This document shows positions 1 through 8,300 of a stretch of 38,024 nucleotides of DNA, one piece after another. The notes under the pieces are model-generated. The model had not been told where the DNA came from. It was given only the letters and a program-made list of their open reading frames with translations, and did no database searches. The stretch is from Oxalobacteraceae bacterium UBA6704. Lineage in GTDB: Bacteria > Pseudomonadota > Gammaproteobacteria > Burkholderiales > Burkholderiaceae_D. The position numbers and the translations under genes are program-made. Location of the stretch: the NCBI GenBank assembly GCA_002454505.1, contig DKJA01000157.1:1-38024 (forward strand), read 5' to 3'. Each line of letters begins with the position of its first letter. Positions within the stretch are counted from its first letter, which is position 1.

Positions 1-143
1 CCAGCCGACAGTCCCCAGCCAACAGTCGCCCGCCTCAATCAAAAATACTTGATCCCCCTCCCGAAACCCGGGAACTACTCGCGCCATTCTTGTCTTACCT
101 ATCACGTATGTGACGACGTGGTACCGACATCCAGGGAGGTAGC

Positions 144-2594
144 ATGAGAGCGAAACAGCAGAAGGGCGCCGCTGTGGCGATGGGGGATGGCAGCTATGGC
201 GAGGAGGGCGGCACGAAAGGCATGCAGGGCAGCGACGGCAATGGCATTTCCCAGTATCAGATGGCGGGTGAGCAACCGCTGGGCTGGGCGGATCCGAACG
301 ATCGCGGCATGCCCGGCATCTCGAAACGGGGCCCGCAGGAGGGCATGCCGCCGGGCGGCATGGATGAACGGGCCGACAGCCGCGACGATGGCATGCCCGG
401 CGGCGGCATGAACGATGGCGACGGCGGTTCCGGCGGCCCGTCCGGCCCGGGCGGTGGCGCCGGTGGCGCCGGCGGATCGGGCGGCTTCAACTTCGGCGGA
501 CCGGGCGGCTTCGGCGGCGAAAACCAGCCGCAGGTGCGGCGCTGTGCCACCATGGATGTGCATCGCCGGCTGCTTTCCACCAATCCGGCTTACGCGCGTG
601 CGCGCGACGACATCGAAATCCAGGCGCTGCGCTACGAGTCGGGTGGCCAAAGCACGCAGCGAACCGGTATCACCCGCATTCCCGTGGTGGTGCACGTGGT
701 CTGGAATACAGTCGCGCAGAATATCAGCGAAGCGCAGATCGCCAGCCAGATCGATGTCCTGAACCGCGATTTCCGCCGCACCAATCCCGACGTGAACACG
801 ACGCCGGCGCCGTTCCTGCCGCTGGCCACCGATGCCCGCATCGAATTTTTCCTGGCCACCGTCGATCCGAACGGGGCAGCCACGTCGGGGATCGATCGCC
901 GGCAGACCACGGTGGCCTCGTTCAGCGACAACGACGCCGTCAAGTCCAACGCCAGCGGCGGCCTGAATGCCTGGCCGGCGGCGCGCTACCTGAATATCTG
1001 GGTCTGCCAGCTGGGCGGCGGCCTGCTGGGCTATGCCCAGTTTCCCGGCGGTCCGGATGCCACCGACGGCGTCGTCTGCCTGCACTCGGCGTTCGGCACG
1101 TCCGGCACTGCCGCGCCGCCATTCAACCTGGGCCGGACGACGACCCATGAAATCGGCCACTGGCTCAACCTGAACCACATCTGGGGCGACGACGGCACCG
1201 GCTGCTCCGGTACCGATAACGTTGCCGATACGCCCAACCAGGGCGGCGGCAATACCGGCGTGCCGACCTTCCCCCATGTATCGTGCAATAACGGGCCGGA
1301 CGGCGACATGTTCATGAACTACATGGACTATGTCGACGACCGGGCGATGGTGATGTTCAGCGCCGGGCAGGTGGCCCGCATGCAGGCCTGCCTGGACGGG
1401 GTACGCGCCAGCATCGGCCTCGATACGGCCACGGCCAGCCGCACCAGTTCCGGGCCGGCAGTGGCGTGGGGGCCGAACCGTCTCGACGTGTTCGTGCTCG
1501 GTACCAACCGGGCGCTGTATCACAAATGGTGGGGCGGTGCGGCCTGGGGGCCGGCGCAGATCACCTTTGAAAACCTGGGTGGCGTGTGCTGCAGCGTGCC
1601 GCAGGCGGTGTCCCGGGGGCCGAACCGCCTCGATGTGTTCGTTACCGGCACCGACAGCGCGCTGTATCACAAATGGTTCGACGGCGCGGCCTGGGGCCCG
1701 TCGGCGACGGGTTTTGAAAACATGGGCGGCGTCTGCACGGGCGAGCCGCGCATCGTGTCGTGGGGCCCGGACCGGCTCGATGTATTCGTGCTGGGCAGCA
1801 ACCGCGCGCTGTTCCACAAGTGGTTGAGCGGCGGCACCTGGGGGCCGTCGCTGACGGGCTATGAATGCCTGGGCGGCGTCTGCCTGGGGCAGCCGGAAAT
1901 CGTGTCGTGGGGGCCGGACCGCCTGGATGTCTTCGTCATCGGCACCGACCGGGCGCTGTATCACAAATGGTTCGACGGCAAGGCCTGGGGCCCGTCGGTG
2001 ACCGGCTACGAGCGGCTGGGCGGCGTCTGCACATCGCCGCCGCGCGCGGTCTCGTGGGGCCCGGACCGGCTCGACGTCTTCGTCAACGGGGCCGATGGCG
2101 CGCTGTATCACAAGTGGCTGAGCGGCTCCGCCTGGGGGCCGTCGGCCGACGGCTTCGAGCGGATGGGCGGCATTTGCGTGACGCCGCCGGAAGCGGTGTC
2201 CTGGGGCCCGAACCGCCTCGACCTGTTCGTGATCGGCACCGACAGCGCGCTGTACCACAAATGGTTCGACGGCAGGGTGTGGGGGCCGTCGCTCACGGGC
2301 TACGAGAAACTGGGCGGCATCTGCACGTCGCCGCCGCGCGCGCTTGCGTGGGGCCCGAACAGGCTCGATGTGTTCGTCACCGGCACGGACAGCGGGCTGT
2401 ACCACAAGTGGCTGAGCGGCGGCGCCTGGGGTCCGTCGCAGACCGGCTACGAGTTCCTGGGCGGCGTGATTTCGGCGTTCCGCGAAGGCGAACCGGCACC
2501 GGCCGGACTGCCCGCAACGGCGCAACAGCCGGCAATTTCAGCAACGGCGGCCCAGAACCTGCAGCAACAGGCACCGGCCACGATGAACGGATGA
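144..2594 (+). CDS. Pappalysin-type (M43-like) zinc metalloprotease with C-terminal seven-bladed PLL-like propeller
   Basis: An 816-residue protein. Residues 1-115 are rich in Gly, Met and Pro and of low complexity, with PNDRGMP at 51-57. The protease domain carries the zinc motif HEIGHWLNLNH (H335, E336, H339, H345) and a Met-turn around MNYMDY (391-396), as in M43 peptidases. From about residue 435 to 777 there are seven repeats of about 49 residues with the pattern WGPxRLDVFVxGTxxALYHKW. This is the DUF346/PLL-type repeat found in seven-bladed fucose-binding lectins such as Photorhabdus PLL. The family knowledge suggests an exported protease that binds glycans, but no classical signal peptide is visible, so export is unproven. 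The start is set by AGGGAGG about 6 bases upstream. The next gene follows after 10 bases. Confidence 0.88.
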   Translation: MRAKQQKGAAVAMGDGSYGEEGGTKGMQGSDGNGISQYQMAGEQPLGWADPNDRGMPGISKRGPQEGMPPGGMDERADSRDDGMPGGGMNDGDGGSGGPSGPGGGAGGAGGSGGFNFGGPGGFGGENQPQVRRCATMDVHRRLLSTNPAYARARDDIEIQALRYESGGQSTQRTGITRIPVVVHVVWNTVAQNISEAQIASQIDVLNRDFRRTNPDVNTTPAPFLPLATDARIEFFLATVDPNGAATSGIDRRQTTVASFSDNDAVKSNASGGLNAWPAARYLNIWVCQLGGGLLGYAQFPGGPDATDGVVCLHSAFGTSGTAAPPFNLGRTTTHEIGHWLNLNHIWGDDGTGCSGTDNVADTPNQGGGNTGVPTFPHVSCNNGPDGDMFMNYMDYVDDRAMVMFSAGQVARMQACLDGVRASIGLDTATASRTSSGPAVAWGPNRLDVFVLGTNRALYHKWWGGAAWGPAQITFENLGGVCCSVPQAVSRGPNRLDVFVTGTDSALYHKWFDGAAWGPSATGFENMGGVCTGEPRIVSWGPDRLDVFVLGSNRALFHKWLSGGTWGPSLTGYECLGGVCLGQPEIVSWGPDRLDVFVIGTDRALYHKWFDGKAWGPSVTGYERLGGVCTSPPRAVSWGPDRLDVFVNGADGALYHKWLSGSAWGPSADGFERMGGICVTPPEAVSWGPNRLDLFVIGTDSALYHKWFDGRVWGPSLTGYEKLGGICTSPPRALAWGPNRLDVFVTGTDSGLYHKWLSGGAWGPSQTGYEFLGGVISAFREGEPAPAGLPATAQQPAISATAAQNLQQQAPATMNG

Positions 2595-2604
2595 CGGAGG
2601 AACC

Positions 2605-2874
2605 ATGAGCGAACAGTCACGCACCGGTGTCGTGGGCCAGGCCTGGGCCCACTCGTTCGAGGAAGACGAGGGCGACGTGCGCGTCTATCGCCCGCGCGAC
2701 ACGTTTCCCTTTCCCCCCACCCGCCGCGGGCGGGAAACGCTGGTGTTCGACGCCGCTGGCAGGCCGACCACCGGCGTACCGGGGCCGGACGACCGCGGCA
2801 TGCCCCAGCAAGCCGCGGCGCCGTTCGACATCCTGGAGGCGGGGCCGGACAAGCTCAGGGTGAAGATGCTCTGA
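2605..2874 (+). CDS. Small conserved protein of unknown function with DRGMP motif
   Basis: An 89-residue protein with a strong ribosome binding site (GGAGG, 4 bases before the ATG), 10 bases after the metalloprotease gene, so the two are probably co-transcribed. It has no signal peptide or membrane segment. The pattern WAHSFEEDEGD, then VYRPRDTFPFPPTRRGRE, then GPDDR resembles small uncharacterised bacterial proteins I remember with a W-HS-EED...VYRP...FPP-RGR layout; this is recall, not a search. Residues 61-67 (PDDRGMP) nearly match residues 51-57 of the upstream protease. A role as partner, substrate or inhibitor of the protease is only a guess from the pairing. Confidence 0.72.
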   Translation: MSEQSRTGVVGQAWAHSFEEDEGDVRVYRPRDTFPFPPTRRGRETLVFDAAGRPTTGVPGPDDRGMPQQAAAPFDILEAGPDKLRVKML

Positions 2875-2919
2875 GGCGCAAACACGGCCGCCTGCCAGCG
2901 CACGCGGCCGGATCCACCC

Positions 2920-2941
2920 GCCCTTTCGCTCGCGAGAGGGC
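2920..2941. other. Hairpin between the protease pair and the yfa operon
   Basis: GCCCTTTCGC pairs with GCGAGAGGGC, with one G-U pair and a minimal CTCG loop. It lies 46 bases after the stop of the small gene. No T-run follows on either strand, so this may be an mRNA 3'-end structure rather than a true intrinsic terminator. Confidence 0.35.
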
Positions 2942-3015
2942 GCCTCGTCATCCACCCACAACGGTGACATCCGAGTCGGCACACTTCAACAAGTTCCCAC
3001 TGCGCAATCTTTTAG

Positions 3016-3024
3016 TGATAAAAT
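3016..3024 (+). promoter_or_regulatory. Extended -10 promoter for the yfa operon
   Basis: TGATAAAAT fits the extended -10 consensus TGnTATAAT and lies in an AT-rich island (about 3008-3060) that stands out against GC-rich surroundings. Transcription would start near 3031, giving a leader of about 43 bases before the chosen yfaA ATG at 3074. No good -35 box is seen. This position also argues against the earlier ATG at 3038, which would leave almost no leader. Confidence 0.5.
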
Positions 3025-3060
3025 TGGTAATAACTAAATGCTAATAAATACTCACCAATT
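3022..3060. repeat. Inverted repeat overlapping the yfa promoter
   Basis: AATTGGT at 3022-3028 is exactly complementary to ACCAATT at 3054-3060, with 25 bases between. The left arm overlaps the proposed -10 box, so the dyad could be an operator or a leader-RNA stem. There is no direct evidence for a binding protein. Confidence 0.35.
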
Positions 3061-3073
3061 CTCACGGGGCGCG

Positions 3074-4675
3074 ATGAACAAGAAAATACTGGTGAAAGCC
3101 GGGGCAGCCGTTGCGATTGTCGTCGCGGGGCTGGTGGCTTACCGGACTTTCGGCTGGGGCAGCTTCACCGGGCCCGTCAACCCGCTCGGGCTCGACCTGG
3201 CCAAGCCCGATGCGCTGATCGTCACGCAAAGCCTGTCCACCCTGCCGCGCGACCTGCTGACCATTCCGCTGGCGCGCGACGTGCTGCGCGAAGACTTCCT
3301 GTTTTATTACGAGCAGAACGAGGACCGCCTGGGCCTGAAGGGCAGCCTGCGCCGCATCGCCTACGAGCACGAACTGGGCTGGGGCGACCAGCTGATCCGC
3401 ATGGTGCTGGACCAGCCGGCCGACGTGGCGCTGTGGCGCGATGCGGACGGCTCGCTGAAGCACTTCGCCATCGCCGTGTCGCGCAATGGCATGACCCGCC
3501 TGCTGGAAGAAGCGGGCAAGGTCGCGCTGAAGGACACGCAGATGCGCGTCGCCGGCAATCTGCGCGTGGATGGCGACGACGTGACCGTGTTCGCGCTGGA
3601 CTACGCCTATCAACGCACGATGCTGCTGGCCGCCCATGGCGAACGGCTCGTCATCCTGTCCAGCCCCGGCATGCTGTATGGCGGCGCGGACGGGAAGAAG
3701 GCCGACAGTGCGGCGGAAACGGCCGTCGTCGGCCTGCTGACGAAAGACGCCGCGCGCCAGCGCGTCTTCCACGACCAGTTCCATCTCGCCAAAGCTGCAC
3801 CCGGCGGCCACAGCATCGCCGTCAAGGCCGACTTCCTGTCGTTCGGCTACCAGCCTTTCTTCGGCGCGCTGGAAGCGCTGCGCTTCGACTTCAGCAAGGG
3901 CGCGTGGCAGTCGCAGGCGCTGCTCGATGCGGGCAAGCTGCGCAAGGGCGGCTACGACAGCGGCGCACTGTGGCCCGTGCTGCCGCATAACGCGGCCGCC
4001 TGCTTCAGCGTGCCGGCCGACTGGACGGCGATGCAGCCCGTGCTGAAGCGCATCGACAGCAAGGCACCGCTGCTGCCGCTGGCGGAACAGATGAACGGTC
4101 CGGCGGCCGCCTGCTGGTATGGCAACTCGCGGCTGCACACGCCTGTGTTTGTCGCAACCCGCGCACCGGCCGCGCAGAATGCCGCAGCGAATACCGATTC
4201 TTTGCTGGGCGGCCTGTTTGCCGCCACGGTGGGCGGCAAGGGCGATGCACCGAAGGCGGCAGCCGCCAACGGCGCCACGCGCTGGCAGCGGACTGTGGCA
4301 ACCAGCCAGGGCGACGCGACGCCGACACTGGCGGCGGCGGGCAATCTGGTCGTCTTCTCGGCCGATGAAAAACTGGTCGAACAGGTGCTGGCCGTGCAGC
4401 GCAAGCAGGCCCCCGCGCTGGCCGACCGTTTCAGCGATGCGGGTCACACGGTCGGCGTCATCGCGCCGGCCGCGCTGGCGCAACTGATCGAAACGGAGGC
4501 TTTCGGCAGCCTGCCGCCGGGCCAGGAACCCGTGCTGCGTGCGGCCGCCGACCAGCATCTGGTGCCGCGCCTGAACGCGCTGAAAAAATATCCGCCTTAC
4601 CGCATGGTGCTGAAGCAGCTGCCGCAATCGGGCATCGCCTGGGAACCGCTGGAATGGCAGGCACTGGGCCGCTGA
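3074..4675 (+). CDS. yfaA: YfaA-like DUF2138 protein, membrane-anchored
   Basis: A 533-residue protein with one N-terminal hydrophobic segment (about residues 5-22) and no other membrane span, so it is probably held at the inner membrane facing the periplasm. The rest (PLGLDLAKPDALIVTQSLSTLPRD..., then paired halves with SALWPVLPHNAAACFSVPADW) fits the DUF2138 family, whose E. coli member YfaA belongs to the yfa gene set. Biochemical function is unknown. The ATG at 3074 is preferred over an in-frame ATG at 3038, because a GGGG ribosome site precedes it and the hydrophobic segment then begins at once. Its end overlaps yfaT by 22 bases, indicating translational coupling. Confidence 0.82.
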   Translation: MNKKILVKAGAAVAIVVAGLVAYRTFGWGSFTGPVNPLGLDLAKPDALIVTQSLSTLPRDLLTIPLARDVLREDFLFYYEQNEDRLGLKGSLRRIAYEHELGWGDQLIRMVLDQPADVALWRDADGSLKHFAIAVSRNGMTRLLEEAGKVALKDTQMRVAGNLRVDGDDVTVFALDYAYQRTMLLAAHGERLVILSSPGMLYGGADGKKADSAAETAVVGLLTKDAARQRVFHDQFHLAKAAPGGHSIAVKADFLSFGYQPFFGALEALRFDFSKGAWQSQALLDAGKLRKGGYDSGALWPVLPHNAAACFSVPADWTAMQPVLKRIDSKAPLLPLAEQMNGPAAACWYGNSRLHTPVFVATRAPAAQNAAANTDSLLGGLFAATVGGKGDAPKAAAANGATRWQRTVATSQGDATPTLAAAGNLVVFSADEKLVEQVLAVQRKQAPALADRFSDAGHTVGVIAPAALAQLIETEAFGSLPPGQEPVLRAAADQHLVPRLNALKKYPPYRMVLKQLPQSGIAWEPLEWQALGR

Positions 4676-5325
4676 ACGGGCGGCGGCGCCTGTGCCTGCT
4701 GGCGGCGTGGGCCGCGGCGGCACCGGCACTGGCGCTGAAAGGGCCGGCGTCGGCGCAGGTGCGGCTGTCGCAGGCGCAGACGCGCGCCTTCCAGGCGTGG
4801 ATGCTGCGCATCGTCAGCGCGCAGATCGAACGGGGTCCGTCGCCCCGCTGGCAGCACCGCGACTGCGCGGGCCTGGTGCGCTTTGCCGTCAACGAGGCGC
4901 TGGCGCCGCACGATGCGAAGTGGCTGCGCGCGAACGGCATCGGCACGGACCGCCGCCTGCCGCCCGAGCTGGACCTTACGCCGACGCAGGCGGCGCTGCG
5001 CAACCGCTGGGTGCAGTCGGATGGCCAGGCTGGCCACTTCGTCACCGCACTCGCACTGGTGCAGAACAACAGCCGCTTCGTCTCCCGCGAGATCGGCCAG
5101 GCGCTGCCCGGCGACCTGCTGTTCTTCGACCAGGGCGACGAGCAGCACCTGATGGTGTACATGGGTGTGCGCATCGCGTACCACACGGGCACGGTGACGC
5201 CCAACGACAACGGTCTGCGGACCGTCGATATTCAACAACTCACGATGTGGAAGGACACGCGGTGGCAACCGACGGTCGACAATCCCAATTTTGCCGGCGT
5301 GTTCCGGCTCTCCTTTCTGTCATGA
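4654..5325 (+). CDS. yfaT: YfaT-like DUF1175 protein with NlpC/P60-like catalytic motifs
   Basis: A 223-residue protein with an Arg-rich N terminus and hydrophobic stretch (about 10-28), consistent with a signal peptide or anchor. Three blocks resemble NlpC/P60 cysteine peptidases: DCAGLV with Cys71; PGDLLFFDQGDEQHLMVYMG with His165; and AYHTG with His177. NlpC/P60 enzymes usually cut peptidoglycan stem peptides, so a periplasmic cell-wall peptidase is inferred. Members of DUF1175 are formally uncharacterised. The gene overlaps yfaA by 22 bases and its TGA overlaps the yfaS ATG (ATGA), so production is coupled to both. Size and place match E. coli yfaT. Confidence 0.82.
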   Translation: MAGTGPLNGRRRLCLLAAWAAAAPALALKGPASAQVRLSQAQTRAFQAWMLRIVSAQIERGPSPRWQHRDCAGLVRFAVNEALAPHDAKWLRANGIGTDRRLPPELDLTPTQAALRNRWVQSDGQAGHFVTALALVQNNSRFVSREIGQALPGDLLFFDQGDEQHLMVYMGVRIAYHTGTVTPNDNGLRTVDIQQLTMWKDTRWQPTVDNPNFAGVFRLSFLS

Positions 5326-8300
5326 AGCTGAAGGTTCTGACGACAACGCTGATGGCGTGGCTGGCCTTGTTGGTCCTGTTTTCCATGCCGGGCGGCGCCG
5401 CGCTGGCCCAGCAGCCGAGCAATTACGCAGCGCTCAGGGGCGAGCCGTTCTTCCTGCTGTCCGACGCGAGCTTCGGCACGGCGGAAGAGGCGCGCGTGCG
5501 GCTGGAGGTGCCGGGCCGCGACATGGCGCGCATGAACCTGGAAGCGTATTCGGGTGCCGACATCGTCGTCTACCGCGTGCCTGCACCGCTGGAGTTCCTG
5601 AAGAAGCAGCGCAACCTGCACCGCGTGCAGGTCGAAGGCAACTACCAGGGCGAAGGCCTGGCCAATACCCTGCGCTATCTGTGGGACAGCTGGTGGAAGC
5701 AGTCGCGCCCCGTCTGGCGCAAGCTGTTCTCGGCCGACGCGCGCACGGCCGTCACCGCGGAGCAGCCGAAGCTGGCGACCAGCGAAGCGATCCGGCGGCC
5801 CACCGTCTTCCAGAACAACCCGCAGTACAAGCCCCTGAAGGGCTACGACATGGTGGACAGCTTCCGCTATCCGCTGTGGCAGGCGAAGCACATCGAGCCG
5901 CCGAAAGGCGTCAAGCTCGATGGTTCGAGCAGTGACTTCATCCAGGCCGGCGCCGGCAATGTGATGATCCCGATCGGCAAGCGCAAGCCCGGCCTGTACC
6001 TGGTGGAGGCCATCATCGGCGAGCACCGCGCCACCACGCTGGTGTTCGTGTCGGACACGGTGGCGGTCACCAAGGTGTCGTCCGGCCAGATGCTGGTGTG
6101 GAGCACGCGGCGCGACAACGGCGCCGCCGTACCGGGTACGAACGTCGTGTGGACCGACGGCACCGGCGTGCTGCAATCGGGCGCCACCGGCGCGGACGGT
6201 GTCGCGTCGCTGGAGCGGGGCAGCCCGGAACACACGTACGTGATGGGCGAGGACAAAAGCGGCGGCGTGTTCGTTTCCGAGAATTTTTACTACGACAGCG
6301 AGATCTACAACACCAAGCTGTATGCCGTCACGGACCGGCCGCTGTACCGCCCTGGCGACGAAGTCAACGTCAAGTTCCTCGGCCGCGAATTCACGTCGGC
6401 GCGCGCATCGCAGGCCGCGGCGGCAGCGCCGGTCGGCCTCACCGTCTACGACCCGAACGGCACGCCACTGCTGACGCAAACGCTGCAGCTGTCGCCGGAA
6501 ACGGGCACCGAAACCCGCTTCCGCCTGCCCGAGCAGGCCGGCGCCGGCGGCTACGAGCTGCGCTTCAGCTACCAGGGCGGCCTGTATGGCGCAGCCTTCC
6601 GCGTGGCCGAATACATCAAGCCGCACTTCGAGATCAGCGTGCAGCCGGCGAAACCCGAGTTCAAGACGGGCGAAAAAGTCACCGGCACCATCGCGCTGCG
6701 CTATGCGGACGGCAAGCCGGTGAAGAACGCGGCGCTGACGCTGTCGCTGCGCGGCCAGCAGAACACGATGGTGGAAGGCGAACTGCGCTACAGCGGCCTG
6801 TTCCCCGTCGACCTGAAAACGGTGGAGCTGAAGACGGACGGCAGCGGCAACGTGGACTTCACGCTGCCGCCGGCGGCCGACCCGTCGCGCTACATCCTGA
6901 CGATCCTCGCCACCGACGGCGCGGCCTACCGCGTGCGGGCCACGCGCGAACTGCTCATTGCGCGCTCGGCCACCACGTACCAGCTGAAGGCGGCGCGGCA
7001 GTTCTCCGATCCAAACCAGTCGGTGCGCTTTGCCGTCACCGCGCAAGGGGCGGCTGGCACGCTTGCCAAACCCGTGCGCTGGGAGATGGTGCAGCTGGAA
7101 ACGCAGGCAAAAACGGAAGGCCCGTTCAATCCCACCGCCACCACCTGGGACGTCAAGTTCCCCGCGTCCGGCTCATACCAGTTGAGCCTGCGCGACGAAC
7201 GGGGCAACCTGGTGGCGGCCACCAGCCACTGGGTCACCGGCGCGGGCGTGAAGACGACGCCGGGCAGCATCGAGATCGTGCTGGACCGCGCCCGCTACAA
7301 GGCCGGCGAGACGGCCGAAGCGCTGGTCACGTTCTCCGATCCGGCGGACCAGGCATTGATCACGCTGGAGCGCGACAAGGTCGAGCACCACGGCCTGCTC
7401 AATGGCGGCGCGGCATGGTTCCAGGCCACGCGCGTGGCGCCGAACCAGTGGCGCGTGCGCATCCCCGTGCTGGACGAGCACGGGCCGAACGTGACGTTCT
7501 CCGTGGCCCGCGTGCGCAACGGCGAGTTCGTGTTCGAGAACGCCGGTATCCAGGTGATCGAGCCGCGCATCGCACTGGCCTTCGCCACCGACAAGGCGGT
7601 CTACCAGCCGGGAGAAAAGGTCACGCTGGACGTTACGGCCACGCTGGACGGCAAACCGCTGTCCACGCTGGTGGCGCTGGGCGTCGTCGATGAAATGATC
7701 TACGTGCTGCAGCCGGAAATCGCGCCGGACATCGGCGACTTCTTCTATCACCCGCGCCGCAACAATGTGCGCACGACGGCCAGCCTGTCGTTCATCAGCT
7801 ACGACATGGCACAGGGCCGCATCAGCGGCGCGCCGGCACGGCACAACTACAACGAGCGGGGCGTGAAAGTGCTGGAGCGGCCGCGCCGCGACAATGTCGA
7901 TACGGCGCTGTGGGCACCAATGCTGAAGACGGATGCGGCCGGCCGCGCGCGCGTGACGTTCACGATGCCCGATGCGCTGACGCGCTGGCGCATCACGGGC
8001 CGCGCCATGGACGCGCAAGGTCGCGTGGGCCAGCGCACCGGCTACGTGCGTTCCGATAAAGCGTTCTATGCGAAGTGGACGGCACCCGGCTGGATGCGGG
8101 CCGGCGATGCGCCGCGCACGTCCGTGGCCATCTTCAACCAGGGCGGCACGAAGCAGGCGCTGGAAGTGGCGCTGACGGCCAACGGCAGCACGAAGACGGA
8201 GAAACTGGACGCTGCGCCCGGCATCAATTACGTCGACTTCCCGCTGACAGGCGGCGTGCTGCACCTGGAAGTGAAGCAGGGCGGCAAGGTGGTCGATGCG

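Noticed and set aside
1447..2475. Regular DNA repeats of about 147 bases, considered as a CRISPR or other repeat array
   Set aside because: The unit is a multiple of three, stays in frame, and encodes the propeller blades; there are no short identical repeats with unique spacers.
102..2525. Long open frame of 807 codons on the - strand opposite the metalloprotease gene
   Set aside because: It is the antisense shadow of a GC-rich gene; its internal repeats simply mirror the propeller blades, it is extremely Arg/Ala/His-rich, and the + strand frame has real motifs.
5322..5420. YfaS as an outer-membrane lipoprotein
   Set aside because: The signal peptide ends in ALAQQ with no cysteine in the first 35 residues, so there is no lipobox.
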